In this document: piece after piece, positions 29,300 to 38,729 of the stretch | Layout: every line of letters starts with the position of its first letter | Numbering within the stretch: position 1 is the stretch's first letter | Origin: an uncultured bacterium | GTDB taxonomy: Bacteria; Patescibacteriota; Minisyncoccia; Phycocordibacterales; Phycocordibacteraceae | Length of the DNA stretch: 51,137 nt | Assembly (NCBI GenBank): GCA_938008595.1 | Contig: CALLKD010000100.1 | Location: 1 to 51,137, forward strand | Direction: 5' to 3' | Notes under the pieces: model-generated | Told to the model about the DNA's origin: nothing | The model's database searches: none | What the model saw: the letters and a program-made list of their open reading frames with translations, nothing else | Made by a program: the position numbers and the translations under genes

Positions 29300-31426
29300 A
29301 TGAGACGAAGAAACCGGCGCGAAGAAAAACCCCTCTCTTCATTTTTGCGTAACCCACACCCGATAGCGAAAGTGCTATTCGTGCTTTTTGGTGCTTGTTT
29401 TCTATTTCTTGGAGTCAGTGTTTTGTGGGTAGCCTCAACACCAATACCAGCACTTAATACGTTTGATCCGTCTAAGTTTTCAAACTCTACTCGCATATAC
29501 GATCGCTCTGGAAAGACATTGTTGTATGACCTTAATCACAATATTCGTCGCACAACAGTGCCCCTCGAGGACATCTCTCCCTACCTACAGAAGGCAACGC
29601 TCTCTATTGAAGACTCTGGGTTTTATAGTCACGGTGGCGTGAGTATAACCGGTATTTTGCGCTCACTGGTAACTGACATTGTGCGTATGTCATTTGCACA
29701 AGGTGGTTCAACCATTACTCAACAGGTGGTTAAAAACACGATACTCACAGGAAAGAAGAGTATTGTGCGCAAGGTACAGGAGTGGGTGCTTGCGATAAGG
29801 CTTGAAAATCGCTACACCAAGGATCAAATTCTTGAGTTCTATTTCAATGTAACTCCGTATGGTGGAACCATATATGGTGCTGAGTCTGCTAGTCGTGCAT
29901 TTTATGGAAAGAGTGCAAAGGATCTTGATCTTGCTGAGTCTGCATATTTGGCAGCGATACCTCAACTTCCTACGTACTACTCTCCCTATGGAAATAACCG
30001 TGCAGCGCTTGATGCAAGAAAAAATATTGTACTTTCTCGCATGAAGGAGCTTGGATACATAACAGACGAGCAATATAAACAGGCAAAGGAAGAAAAGGTG
30101 GTGTTTAGCAAGGAGAAGAATAATTCTATTATCGCCCCTCACTTTGTTTTCTATATTGAACAGTATCTTGAGGAAAAGTACGGAGCTGATGTAGCAAATC
30201 AAGGACTGGTGGTCACCACGACAATTGATGCTGACTTACAACATCAAGCTGACACTATTGTGAAAGAAGCCGCTCTTGCTAACGTACAAAAGTTTAATGC
30301 CAATAACGCAGCGCTTGTAGCGATCGATCCAAAGACTGGGCAGATTCTTGCCATGGTGGGGTCACGTGATTATTTTGATGTCACCATTGATGGTAACTAC
30401 AACGCTGCACTTGCACTACGTCAGCCTGGATCATCATTTAAGCCGTTTGTGTATGCTGCAGCACTCGCCAAGGGATACACCCCGCAAACCGCTATTTTTG
30501 ACCTCCCAACACAGTTCTCTACTGCGTGTGCAGTCTCTGATAGCTTCAATGACACTCCTCCCTGCTATTCCCCTGGAAACTATGATGGGAAGTTCCGTGG
30601 ACAAATGACTTTTACCACTGCACTTGCACAGTCTATTAACGTGCCTGCAGTAAAGGCACTGTATCTTGCTGGAATTAGCAATGTACTAACGCTTGCAAAG
30701 AATATGGGACTTACCACACTAGGAAAGACTTCAGACTATGGTCTTTCCCTCGCTCTTGGTGCAGCCGAGGTGCGACTACTTGATCTTACAAGCGCATATA
30801 GCGCATTTGCGAACAATGGCATACTGAATGACCCTGTGGGTGTGCTCTCTATCACAAACAGTGAAGGAGATGTTCTTGAAACATACGTACCGCACCCACA
30901 TCAAGTGGTTGATACCTCGGTCGCACAAGAAGTTTCATCAATGCTTTCAAATAATGAGGCTCGCTTCCCTGAATACCCCGCAGTAAATCCATTCCACTTC
31001 CCTGGCTACGACGTTGCCGCTAAGACGGGTACCACAAACGAATCAAGAGATGCGTGGACTGTTGGGTACACACCATCAATCGCCATTGGTGTATGGGCAG
31101 GAAATAACGACAACACACCGATGGTTAAAGAAATTGCAGGATATATTGTGGCACCTATGTGGAATAGTGTGATGCAGTACGCCATTTCAAAGTACCCACA
31201 GGAATTCTTCACACCGCCTCCAGCGATTCCCGAAACGGCACCATTTGCACTTCGCGGAGTGGCTTCAAGCGGTGGTGTATCACATGATATTTTGTACTGG
31301 GTTCAAAAGGATACCCCTCTTATTCCAGGAAGTTCTGCAAACGATATCCAGTCTCCGTATTGGGAATATCCAATCACTAACTGGACACCTGGCTCCCCTT
31401 CTACTTCCACCACCACTACTCCATAG
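29300..31426 (+). CDS. Class A penicillin-binding protein (transglycosylase/transpeptidase)
   Basis: A 708-residue bifunctional peptidoglycan synthase of the PBP1a type. A basic cytosolic start (MRRRNRREEK) leads to one membrane helix (about 24-46). The GT51 domain has SIEDSGFYSHGGVSITGIL and GGSTITQQVVKN. The transpeptidase domain has SSFK (in PGSSFKPFVYAAA), the SIN motif in AQSINVPAVKAL, and KTGTT. It polymerises and cross-links glycan outside the membrane. TACCAT (29288-29293) ends 6 bases before the ATG. A Thr/Ser/Pro-rich tail ends the protein. Confidence 0.95.
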   Translation: MRRRNRREEKPLSSFLRNPHPIAKVLFVLFGACFLFLGVSVLWVASTPIPALNTFDPSKFSNSTRIYDRSGKTLLYDLNHNIRRTTVPLEDISPYLQKATLSIEDSGFYSHGGVSITGILRSLVTDIVRMSFAQGGSTITQQVVKNTILTGKKSIVRKVQEWVLAIRLENRYTKDQILEFYFNVTPYGGTIYGAESASRAFYGKSAKDLDLAESAYLAAIPQLPTYYSPYGNNRAALDARKNIVLSRMKELGYITDEQYKQAKEEKVVFSKEKNNSIIAPHFVFYIEQYLEEKYGADVANQGLVVTTTIDADLQHQADTIVKEAALANVQKFNANNAALVAIDPKTGQILAMVGSRDYFDVTIDGNYNAALALRQPGSSFKPFVYAAALAKGYTPQTAIFDLPTQFSTACAVSDSFNDTPPCYSPGNYDGKFRGQMTFTTALAQSINVPAVKALYLAGISNVLTLAKNMGLTTLGKTSDYGLSLALGAAEVRLLDLTSAYSAFANNGILNDPVGVLSITNSEGDVLETYVPHPHQVVDTSVAQEVSSMLSNNEARFPEYPAVNPFHFPGYDVAAKTGTTNESRDAWTVGYTPSIAIGVWAGNNDNTPMVKEIAGYIVAPMWNSVMQYAISKYPQEFFTPPPAIPETAPFALRGVASSGGVSHDILYWVQKDTPLIPGSSANDIQSPYWEYPITNWTPGSPSTSTTTTP

Positions 31427-31428
31427 GG

Positions 31429-31683
31429 TTATTTAATCGCCACTACAACAATATTCTGTTCTCTAAGTCTTTTAAGCAGATCTTCTGTGTGAAGATATAC
31501 AGCACTTTTAAGCACTGGGGGAATTGCTAGTGAGAGTATTTCATCCTTAATTTTAATTTGGGATGCAGTTATTGGTGTGTGGAGTATTTCAGTAAGAAGA
31601 TCGGCTACTATATGTCTGTTAGTAGATTCTTTTAATCCTGGTATTGGAAGTCTCGCAAGTAAGTCACTAAGGTGCCGTTCCAT
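31429..31683 (-). CDS. DUF721/DciA-like protein next to dnaN
   Basis: An 84-residue protein whose second half (IKDEILSLAIPPVLKSAVYLH then TEDLLKRLREQNIVVVAI) resembles the C-terminal part of the DUF721/DciA family. DciA is the ancestral loader of the replicative helicase DnaB and is often encoded near dnaA-dnaN-recF-gyrB. Here it follows dnaN by 10 bases on the same strand, which supports the call; sequence evidence alone is weak and the protein is short. Confidence 0.55.
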   Translation of the reverse strand: MERHLSDLLARLPIPGLKESTNRHIVADLLTEILHTPITASQIKIKDEILSLAIPPVLKSAVYLHTEDLLKRLREQNIVVVAIK

Positions 31684-31693
31684 ACGTGCACAC

Positions 31694-32794
31694 TTATTGA
31701 TTCATTGGCATCACAAGGTATAGGAATGAAGTGTCTCCTAATCCTTTCATAATCATAGGTCGTCCAATTCCTGCTGCTGAAAGTGTAATTGTTTCAGATG
31801 TGATAAGTGATAGTGGTGCGGCAAGATATCGATAGTTAAACGATAGTTCTATTGAATCCCCTGTTATTGCCGCTGGAATTGATTCTGAAGATTCACCGAT
31901 ATCACTGTTTCGTGCTGAAAAAGCAATATTCTTCTCCTCCTTTATGAACTGCACTTTAATTTTTTGAAATGAATCAGAGAATATTGCCGTCCTTCTCGCT
32001 CCTGCTTCAAAGTCCTTTCGTAACACCTGTGCTTCTGAAACAAAGGTTTTGGGAATTATTTGTGTGTAATCAGGGTATGCAATTGTCACCAATCGAGTAG
32101 TTACAATTCCAAGCGGCCATGAAAAAGCACACTGGTGCTCGTCCACCAGTACCGTTATCGCTTCGTCCGGTATGGTTTGAATAATATCGAGTGCATTCTT
32201 TGCTGGAATTAGTATTGAAAACGGCGCTACTGTCTCGGGTACGATTACTTTCTTCTCTGCAAGACGGAATGAATCTGTGGCTACCGCAGTTAGTACTCCC
32301 CCAACCGCAGAAATCATCACGCTACCAAGCTCAGGACGAACACTCGAGGGTGATGCACAAGAAGCAACACTACTGATTAGGTTTTTAATAACAGTTCCTG
32401 AGAGGGGTATTGTGGCCTGTGGTGCATCAGGAAATGGCAATGTAGGGAAATCCTCGTATGGAAGTGTTTTAAGGGTGCTACGGCCCGCTGGTGAGCTTAT
32501 AAGCACAGTGTCCCCTGCGTGCTCTATGGTAATAATCCCTGTTCCAGAAAAAGAACTTGTAATGTCTTTCAGCGTAGTTGCCGGAAGCACTACAACCCCT
32601 GCCTTTTGAATAGTTCCTGAAACCTTGAAATCAATACTTGTCTCAAGATTAGTTGCTCGCAATTTAATCCCATCATCTCCTGCCACAAGAAGTATTCCTG
32701 CAAGTGATGGTAGAGAAGATCCTCTACGCTCTGCAAAACGAGAGACTCGAGAAACAGCATCCATGAATTCTTTCTTTTCTAAAGTTATGAGCAT
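31694..32794 (-). CDS. dnaN: DNA polymerase III beta sliding clamp
   Basis: A 366-residue beta clamp, the ring that tethers replicative polymerase. It begins MLITLEKKEFMDAVSRVSRF and shows LPATTLKDI, FSGTGIITI, LPYEDFPTLP and the C-terminal YLVMPMNQ. The length equals that of E. coli DnaN. ATG 32794 is preferred (ATG 32800 two codons upstream is possible); an AATAAT/TAATAAT tract ends about 7 bases upstream. It follows dnaA on the same strand across the presumed origin. Confidence 0.95.
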   Translation of the reverse strand: MLITLEKKEFMDAVSRVSRFAERRGSSLPSLAGILLVAGDDGIKLRATNLETSIDFKVSGTIQKAGVVVLPATTLKDITSSFSGTGIITIEHAGDTVLISSPAGRSTLKTLPYEDFPTLPFPDAPQATIPLSGTVIKNLISSVASCASPSSVRPELGSVMISAVGGVLTAVATDSFRLAEKKVIVPETVAPFSILIPAKNALDIIQTIPDEAITVLVDEHQCAFSWPLGIVTTRLVTIAYPDYTQIIPKTFVSEAQVLRKDFEAGARRTAIFSDSFQKIKVQFIKEEKNIAFSARNSDIGESSESIPAAITGDSIELSFNYRYLAAPLSLITSETITLSAAGIGRPMIMKGLGDTSFLYLVMPMNQ

Positions 32795-33132
32795 ACTCAT
32801 TATTATTAGGGGTGTTGATACTGGGGAAAGCGCATTATTAACAGTATATACGGCTTTTTTTAAAAACCAGCAACTTAACAACTAGCCATAAAATACGGGA
32901 GATGGTGGGGATTAAAACAGCCATATATTTCCTATGTGGAAAAGTTCTATCTTTTCTACAGGTTATACCCAGCTTAAATCGAATGTTTTCCTTACGTAGT
33001 TCACATCTTACCAACATACTTATCCTCTTGCTAAAAATACCAAGATGCACAGTATGAACTTTTTCTAAAGAAGAGAAGACCTTCTCATAAAAAAGAATAA
33101 GAAGGTTTCTATAAAACTTCTATCTATATTCC
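32795..33132. other. Probable replication origin (oriC) between dnaA and dnaN
   Basis: A 338-bp AT-rich stretch without a gene. Near-matches to the DnaA box TTATNCACA cluster within 37 bp: TTTTCCACA on the minus strand (32935-32943), TTTTCTACA (32952-32960) and TTATACCCA (32963-32971). TTATCCTCT (33020-33028) is a weaker one. A-T-rich tracts (TTTTTTTAAAAA near 32860; TAAAAAAGAATAA near 33090) could be the unwinding element. Location between dnaA and dnaN is the classic origin site. No perfect DnaA box is present, so the call rests mainly on context. Confidence 0.6.
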
Positions 33133-34482
33133 CTACCCCAACAATGTCCGGATATCTTGTATTTCCTTTGCAAGCTCTGCATCCTCAGCAATTTCACGCT
33201 TTACCTTTTCACATGAGTGAATAACGGTAGTGTGATCTCGTCCCCCAAGCTTATTTCCAATAGTTGGATACGAAACACTAAAGTCTTCACGGAGGATATA
33301 CATAATTACTTGTCGTGGACGAACAACCTCCCTTCTACGAGTCTTTTCATAGATACTCTCTTCTTCAATGCCATAGAACTCAGCAACTTTTGAAACAACG
33401 TGCTTTACCGAAACAGTTTTACTTGGACGAGAGAATGAGCGGAGAGATTGTCGCACCTCTGCAAGGTCTGGCGGTGTTCCTTTAACCTGTGTGTGACACA
33501 CAATACTGTTCAGCACCCCTTCAAGCTCACGAATAGAGCCTGAGACTGAGGTTGCAATGTATTCAACCACCTCATCTCCCAAGATAATTCCATTTACTGC
33601 AAGCTTCTTACGAACAATTGCAATGCGTGACTCAGTGTCTGGCTCCCCAATATCAACCGTCATACCACTTGCGAGACGGCCACGAAGCCGGTCAGCAATA
33701 TCTGGAATGGCCACTGGTGCCCTATCGCTTGAGAATAGGATCTGCTTGTTGTTGTCATACAAAGAGTTGAAAAGGTGGAACAACTCCTCCTGCATTTGCA
33801 CCTTCTTAGAAAAGAATTGCACATCATCAAAGATTAGGAGGTCATATTGGCGGTACTTCTCCTTAAAACGATTTGTAGTACCTGCCTGAAGTGCGTCTAC
33901 ATATTCATTACCAAAACGGTCTGAGGTAAGGTAATACACCTTACGGTTTGGATAGAGTTTCTTGTACTGGTTCCCCATCGCTTGGATGAGGTGCGTCTTT
34001 CCACGACCTGTGTCTCCATAAATAAACAATGGGTTGTAGGTAATACCTGGTCGAGCAAGTGCCGCCTGTATTGCGGTGTATGCCAGCTCATTAAATGAAC
34101 CAACGACAAACGTATCAAACGTATACCGAGGGTTTAGGTTGTCACTCTTATTAATATAGAAGTCATTAAGCGGGAGTTCAGGAGTTGGCACCGGCTTACT
34201 CTTCACCTCCTTTGCCTTTCGAGACGCGTCTTTAACAATCTGGTACTCAACATTTCGATATTCATATGAAACACCGCGCAAAATCTTAAGGAGAAGATTA
34301 TTAAACTTCTTTAAATACCAATCACGGAAGAAAAGGCTTGGTACTCCAATCACCACCACCCCATCTTCTATCTTCACAATAGAGCTATCACGGAACCACG
34401 TATTGAAATTCGCTTGAGAAATAGAAAGCTCAACTTGAGAAAGAATGTGTTCCCAAAGTTCGTGCGGATCAGAACGATTCAT
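33133..34482 (-). CDS. dnaA: Chromosomal replication initiator DnaA
   Basis: A 449-residue DnaA. Domain I is at 1 to ~85, a short linker follows, then the AAA+ domain III with Walker A GDTGRGKTH at 156-164 and Walker B LLIFDDVQFFS, and domain IV with the DNA-binding signature GGRDHTTVIHSCEKV near the C-terminus. TATACT (34491-34496) ends 8 bases before ATG with no SD, so even dnaA is predicted to be leaderless. It is divergent from rpmH-rnpA-yidC, the conserved bacterial order. Confidence 0.98.
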   Translation of the reverse strand: MNRSDPHELWEHILSQVELSISQANFNTWFRDSSIVKIEDGVVVIGVPSLFFRDWYLKKFNNLLLKILRGVSYEYRNVEYQIVKDASRKAKEVKSKPVPTPELPLNDFYINKSDNLNPRYTFDTFVVGSFNELAYTAIQAALARPGITYNPLFIYGDTGRGKTHLIQAMGNQYKKLYPNRKVYYLTSDRFGNEYVDALQAGTTNRFKEKYRQYDLLIFDDVQFFSKKVQMQEELFHLFNSLYDNNKQILFSSDRAPVAIPDIADRLRGRLASGMTVDIGEPDTESRIAIVRKKLAVNGIILGDEVVEYIATSVSGSIRELEGVLNSIVCHTQVKGTPPDLAEVRQSLRSFSRPSKTVSVKHVVSKVAEFYGIEEESIYEKTRRREVVRPRQVIMYILREDFSVSYPTIGNKLGGRDHTTVIHSCEKVKREIAEDAELAKEIQDIRTLLG

Positions 34483-34576
34483 TAGTCACTAGTATACGGG
34501 TCTCTGTGGTAATGGAAAGTCTGGGCCTATTTGTTGCATCCCTGCAGTCAATCTGGTACTATCCTGTGGACAACAT
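34483..34576. promoter_or_regulatory. Divergent dnaA / rpmH promoter region
   Basis: A 94-bp gap. For rpmH on the plus strand: TTGCAT (34534-34539), 17-base spacer, TACTAT (34557-34562), leaving a leader of about 8 bases. For dnaA on the minus strand: TATACT (34491-34496). TGTGGACAA (34565-34573; TTGTCCACA on the minus strand) is a one-mismatch DnaA box directly at the rpmH start, a possible autoregulatory site. Confidence 0.65.
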
Positions 34577-34738
34577 ATGCCAAAGCGCACCTATCAACCA
34601 AGTAAAATAAAACGAGCTCGTACACACGGGTTCCGTGCTCGCTCAGCCACTCCAGGAGGAAAGCGCGTACTTCTTGCACGTCGCCGAAAAGGCCGCGCAA
34701 ACCTTACCGTTTCTAAGCCTCGTCCAAACGGTCTATAA
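34577..34738 (+). CDS. rpmH: 50S ribosomal protein bL34
   Basis: A 53-residue bL34, very basic. It reads [20 protein letters not shown], then [19 protein letters not shown], the conserved family pattern, with a slightly extended tail ([13 protein letters not shown]). The start is 15 bases downstream of a TACTAT -10. rnpA begins 3 bases after its stop. Confidence 0.96.
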   Translation: MPKRTYQPSKIKRARTHGFRARSATPGGKRVLLARRRKGRANLTVSKPRPNGL

Positions 34739-34741
34739 TCC

Positions 34742-35074
34742 ATGCTGCCGAAGTCCGTACGACTCTCACGGAGCGGATTTGAAGCCCTATACCCTGCTCG
34801 CAGAGTACAAAGTGAGCATTTCTCTATTCTTTTTGCTGAAACCACCACACTGGGTGGTTCTGCGGTAATAGTCTCAAAGAAAACTGCACCAACCTCAGTT
34901 GCCAGGCATGCCTTAAAGAGACAGGTGCGGGCAATCATAGCCCCGTGGAGCACTCCAACACGGGCACTGGTAGTAACTGCACGAAAAGGTGCCACCACCC
35001 TCCCCTTTTCAGTACTGCATAACGAGCTTTCAACACTACTTCGTTCTATACTACCTACACCACCAGAAAAATAA
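34742..35074 (+). CDS. rnpA: Ribonuclease P protein component
   Basis: A 110-residue RnpA, the protein partner of RNase P RNA in 5' maturation of tRNAs. The LSRSGFEAL start, VIVSKKTAPTSVARHALKRQVRAI (the RNR-type RNA-binding helix, here ARHALKRQ) and length identify it. The order rpmH-rnpA-yidC next to dnaA strengthens the call. The RNase P RNA gene itself was not found in the window. Confidence 0.9.
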   Translation: MLPKSVRLSRSGFEALYPARRVQSEHFSILFAETTTLGGSAVIVSKKTAPTSVARHALKRQVRAIIAPWSTPTRALVVTARKGATTLPFSVLHNELSTLLRSILPTPPEK

Positions 35075-35078
35075 CCAC

Positions 35079-35819
35079 ATGATTTCCTTTTTTCACACCA
35101 CTCTCTACATTCCGATATATAACCTCCTCATTTTCATCACAGGAGTAATTCCTGGTGGAGATGTTGGTATTGCTGTTATCGTCGTTACCCTCTTGGTAAA
35201 GGTTGCTACAAGCCCCCTTTCTATTAGTGCGGTAAAGACACAGCGCCGAATGAAGGCGGTGGAGCCAGCACTGAAGCACATCAAGGAAAAGTATAAGGAT
35301 GACAAGGAGAAGCAAGCGAGAGAAACAATGGCCCTCTATAAAAATAGTGGCATACACCCATTCGCAAGCATTCTAGGTACACTTATACAGCTTCCCATAA
35401 TCATTTCTCTCTATCAGATCTTCATAAAGGAGCAGCTACTGCATGCTGATATTCCTCTTCTCTACGCATTTGTCCCCGCACCAGATGTGGTGTCCCCTCT
35501 ATTCCTAAATATCTTTCCAATCGTAGGACACTCAATACCCTTGGCCATGTTTGCAGGTATCTTCCAATACCTACAGGCATACTTCTCCATACAGATTCCA
35601 GCAAGCACCACGAGTAACGCTGGCACCAGTGATGAGTTTGCGCGCATACTTGCCGTACAAGCCCGCTACATGCTCCCTGCCGTCGTTGCCTTCATTGCCT
35701 ACACCTCAGGCGCTATCGCCCTATACTTCATCACCAGCAGCATTTTTGGCGTGCTACAGGAGCTATACATTAGACGGACACACCCACTCCCAAAGAGCGA
35801 GGCGGCAGCAGCATCGTAA
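35079..35819 (+). CDS. yidC: Membrane protein insertase YidC/OxaI
   Basis: A 246-residue insertase with five predicted membrane helices and no large periplasmic domain, like Gram-positive YidC. Seen: GDVGIAVIVVTLLVKVATSP, the charged cytosolic hairpin (VKTQRRMKAVEPALKHIKEKYKDD) with the expected Arg in the groove, LGTLIQLPIIISLYQIF, and YFITSSIFGVLQEL at the end. ATG 35079 lies 4 bases past the rnpA stop, so the longer upstream frame is rejected. Confidence 0.94.
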   Translation: MISFFHTTLYIPIYNLLIFITGVIPGGDVGIAVIVVTLLVKVATSPLSISAVKTQRRMKAVEPALKHIKEKYKDDKEKQARETMALYKNSGIHPFASILGTLIQLPIIISLYQIFIKEQLLHADIPLLYAFVPAPDVVSPLFLNIFPIVGHSIPLAMFAGIFQYLQAYFSIQIPASTTSNAGTSDEFARILAVQARYMLPAVVAFIAYTSGAIALYFITSSIFGVLQELYIRRTHPLPKSEAAAAS

Positions 35820-35820
35820 A

Positions 35821-35854
35821 ACAAAAACCCCCAGAGATCTCTGGGGGTTTTTGT
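35821..35854. terminator. Bidirectional terminator between yidC and the T4SS-like locus
   Basis: A perfect palindromic stem ACAAAAACCCCCAGAG with its complement (35821-35854), with T-runs on both 3' sides. It ends the plus-strand yidC operon and the minus-strand T4SS-like operon. Confidence 0.92.
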
Positions 35855-35865
35855 TCACACCGTCC

Positions 35866-37110
35866 CTATAGGTCGTATACCCAGATGGAACCAGTTGGTC
35901 TGTCAGTAAAGACAAGCACATCCTCGTTCGCATCAATACTTAGTGCTACTGCATCAATTGAAACCTTTCCAACCTCGTTCGGGTCAACAATCAAAGCCGC
36001 GGTACGTGTTGCAAGGTCTATCTTCCATAGCCTGTCGCTAAATGAGAGTGCCCCCTGATACCAGTGATCAGGGATAACCCCCGTCATTTCCTTTGGAATT
36101 GCGCAATATATTGACTTTCCCGTTGCTGCCCAGACACACTTTTCGGTAAGGGTGGTGATGGGTAGTGCAGTGGTTTCGCGACTGGCAACATCATAGAGCG
36201 CCAAGTGACTTACGTTCTGCTCGCGATAGCTATAGAGCACCATAGTTCCTGCTGGGTTTGGAAGAAGAGTAAGCCCCCGCAATCCTCCAAGTATCCTACT
36301 GAATGCACCGGTAGTTCTGTTAATTGAAAAGCCGTATCCAATAAGTCCAGAAGAAGCTTTGGTGTACGCAAAAAGAGTTCCTGACGTTGGCTGCACAAGT
36401 AAACTGCCCAGTAGAGATGAGAATAGTGTCTTCGAATTGGTACCGTCAGCTCGTGCAATAGATCCTATAGAGCCTGTGGTGCCTGATAGAAGCGTAATAA
36501 GTGTGCTTGTGCCTGACACGAGTGCCTGTGAAAGATCTTGCTCGAGAGCGTACCCACCAGCGCCATCTGCAGAAAGCGAATACGTTGTGACGTGTTCGTC
36601 GGTAGTGCCTGCGTTACTAAGGAAGCGGGCGTATGCGCGTGAACCATCTGCGAGCCACGACACTTCCTGTACTCCAGGGAGTGTTTTATTTGAGATACGA
36701 GTAAGAGTACGAGCATGAACAAAATAGGAATATACGTTACCACTCGCGCGCTCTATGTAGCGCACCTCAGAGTCAGCAGGCTTTTCAGTGGTAACAACAC
36801 CTGCCGTACTTGATCCGGTACTTGTCGCAATGCCTGTAACCGCAGGACGAGTAATCACCACAGCACCCTCAGCAACAGGGCCGTTGGTAATTTTAATTAG
36901 TCTTGGCGCCACTACGGTGCCTGCAGAGCCAACGTCACCAAGCTCCCCACTCTGCTGCGGCTGATTTGCCCCACCTGCAGAAGTATCTCCAAACGGGTTC
37001 CCTACCGTGGTGAGAGAGGCAGAAGGTTTGTTAAAGAAAAGCACGTACACGCCAACACCAATTCCAACAAGAACAACAACTGCTGCTATGATGATAAAGA
37101 GTCGTTTCAT
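35866..37110 (-). CDS. Membrane-anchored beta-propeller-like protein
   Basis: A 414-residue protein: a membrane anchor at about residues 4-26, a Gly/Ser/Thr-rich linker to ~110, then repeated beta-rich units resembling a TolB/WD40-type propeller (repeats like VQEVSWLADGSRAYARF, LRGLTLLPNPAGTMVLYSY, IDAVALSIDANEDVLVF). It would sit outside the membrane. It is the last gene of the T4SS-like operon and may be a surface or scaffold component; the family is not named. Confidence 0.65.
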   Translation of the reverse strand: MKRLFIIIAAVVVLVGIGVGVYVLFFNKPSASLTTVGNPFGDTSAGGANQPQQSGELGDVGSAGTVVAPRLIKITNGPVAEGAVVITRPAVTGIATSTGSSTAGVVTTEKPADSEVRYIERASGNVYSYFVHARTLTRISNKTLPGVQEVSWLADGSRAYARFLSNAGTTDEHVTTYSLSADGAGGYALEQDLSQALVSGTSTLITLLSGTTGSIGSIARADGTNSKTLFSSLLGSLLVQPTSGTLFAYTKASSGLIGYGFSINRTTGAFSRILGGLRGLTLLPNPAGTMVLYSYREQNVSHLALYDVASRETTALPITTLTEKCVWAATGKSIYCAIPKEMTGVIPDHWYQGALSFSDRLWKIDLATRTAALIVDPNEVGKVSIDAVALSIDANEDVLVFTDRPTGSIWVYDL

Positions 37111-37138
37111 ATATTGTTATCCATAAGCTGGGAATGAT

Positions 37139-37675
37139 CTAATTTTTGCATACCGTAAATATCCTGAAGGGGTCTGAAGTGACTTCAGCGCAGGGTTTAA
37201 AGTCTTCTTTTGTGGCGGGAGCAACGGAAGCACTTGTTGTGGCTGAATCAATATGATTTAGCGGCACTTGTAGACCGCTCACGTCCAAATTAAGGTCCAA
37301 GATACTTGGGTTAATGATACTAAACACAAAGTAAGGAGACAGCACCAACACAAGCCCGATAACCGCGCTACTTATTAGATCTTTAGCTTCTTTGTTTGCA
37401 AGGAAACTCCCGCTATTCGCTCTCATAATTTGCACCCCCGCGCGCATTATTTGAAGAATCGCAACTACTGCTGCAGCACCAATACAAAGTTTGTACAAAC
37501 TATTCAAGAAGGCCGGTAGCGTTGGAGCGGTGGATATATCAATTCCTGGAATGCTTGTAAGAGGAATAAACGAAGTGTCTGCGGCAAAGGCAAAGAATGG
37601 CACCCCTGATAGTAGAAGGAGTAGCACCGGGTAGAGTTTTCTAATTGCTTTGTGTGTGAGCATGTTCTTTTTCAT
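37139..37675 (-). CDS. VirB2/TrbC-like type IV secretion pilin
   Basis: A 178-residue protein with a cleavable signal (ends LSGVPFFAFA near residue 31) and two membrane helices (about 57-82 and 102-125) joined by a short basic loop (RANSGSFLANKEAKD), the arrangement of VirB2/TrbC pilins. A long outer tail with two Cys follows. VirB2 pilins polymerise into the T4SS filament. Position inside the VirB4/PrgI/VirB6 operon supports the call. Confidence 0.8.
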   Translation of the reverse strand: MKKNMLTHKAIRKLYPVLLLLLSGVPFFAFAADTSFIPLTSIPGIDISTAPTLPAFLNSLYKLCIGAAAVVAILQIMRAGVQIMRANSGSFLANKEAKDLISSAVIGLVLVLSPYFVFSIINPSILDLNLDVSGLQVPLNHIDSATTSASVAPATKEDFKPCAEVTSDPFRIFTVCKN

Positions 37676-37678
37676 ATA

Positions 37679-38671
37679 TTACAGGCCAAAAATTCCAGAC
37701 GAGCTCTTAACCCCAAACGCCACAGAGAGCGTTGTCTGTGCTTGCTGAGGGAAATTCTTTGCCTTTGCAGCAACAGCAAGTAGTGCGGTACCAACCCCTG
37801 AGCCTGTAGGACGTACGGTTATGTCTGCCCCACCCTGACTTGCGGTGCCGTTTACCATCCAGTTAATAGACGGAGTTTCAGAGAAGTAATATGGAACTGC
37901 GCGGAATGTTTTCTCCTCGCTTGAAAGCGTTGTGTTCTTTGCTAGGGCAAGGTTAAACAAAGGTCCTAAGAGTGGATCATTTTGGTATATCCTCACGATT
38001 GGATCTGTTGGGGTAATTTCAATACTTGATTGCCCAACGAGTGATTGGTCCGAAGTTGCAACCGTTACTGTAACTACAGAGTCACGATATCTGTTTGGTG
38101 CCGTTGCGGTAATTGAATACTTACCAATTCCAGATGCACTTTCTAGCACCTGATCGCCATTTCGCCATGTATATACAAGGTTTTTAGGAGGAATACTAGC
38201 TCCGGTACCTGTTCTGAAGTCCGGCATTGCCACGAGGCGGACTCTTCCATTTGACGCAAGGAGTGAGCCACCCTTATAAAATGGGTGTGTTGTAGAGAAC
38301 GGTTCTGAAATCAGCGCCACATCTGCTGGGCGCACTGTGAGTTTTTTCGTATACACCTTCCCCTCATTTGTCGCAGTTACCGTAATTGTAGTTGCTTGGC
38401 CAAGCCCTCCAACAGAAACTTGTGCTGGCTGTGACCCACTTCCCTGCTGAACCACCTTTCCGTTTACAGAAATGGTCACGGTACTAGCGGAAAGGTCTAT
38501 GAGGGTACTTCCTGGAGTAACGGTTACCACGCTATATGGTTTTGGATATGAAGGTTCAAGAGATACGGTGAGCGCGTCTACGGTTGCTCCTTGTGCAAAA
38601 GAAAGTGAATAGAGAGCAAGAAAAACAGCGACGCAGGTACCTCCCCGAATTGCTTGTGCAATATATCGCAT
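37679..38671 (-). CDS. Secreted protein with Ig-like beta-sandwich repeats
   Basis: A 330-residue protein with a signal peptide (about 1-26, ending LSFAQG) and three or so Ig-like segments rich in Val/Thr strands (VTISVNGKVVQQ, NLVYTWRNGDQVLE, SINWMVNGTASQ), similar to PKD/bacterial Ig folds. No catalytic motif. TATACT (38681-38686) ends 9 bases before ATG, giving an internal promoter. The VirB2-like gene begins 3 bases after it ends, so it may be an adhesin or a pilus-associated surface protein; inference only. Confidence 0.65.
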   Translation of the reverse strand: MRYIAQAIRGGTCVAVFLALYSLSFAQGATVDALTVSLEPSYPKPYSVVTVTPGSTLIDLSASTVTISVNGKVVQQGSGSQPAQVSVGGLGQATTITVTATNEGKVYTKKLTVRPADVALISEPFSTTHPFYKGGSLLASNGRVRLVAMPDFRTGTGASIPPKNLVYTWRNGDQVLESASGIGKYSITATAPNRYRDSVVTVTVATSDQSLVGQSSIEITPTDPIVRIYQNDPLLGPLFNLALAKNTTLSSEEKTFRAVPYYFSETPSINWMVNGTASQGGADITVRPTGSGVGTALLAVAAKAKNFPQQAQTTLSVAFGVKSSSGIFGL

Positions 38672-38729
38672 ATCAACTTTAGTATAGCCCCTTTCGTAAA
38701 CTATTTCTCAATTGTGTGTGTATTTGTCT

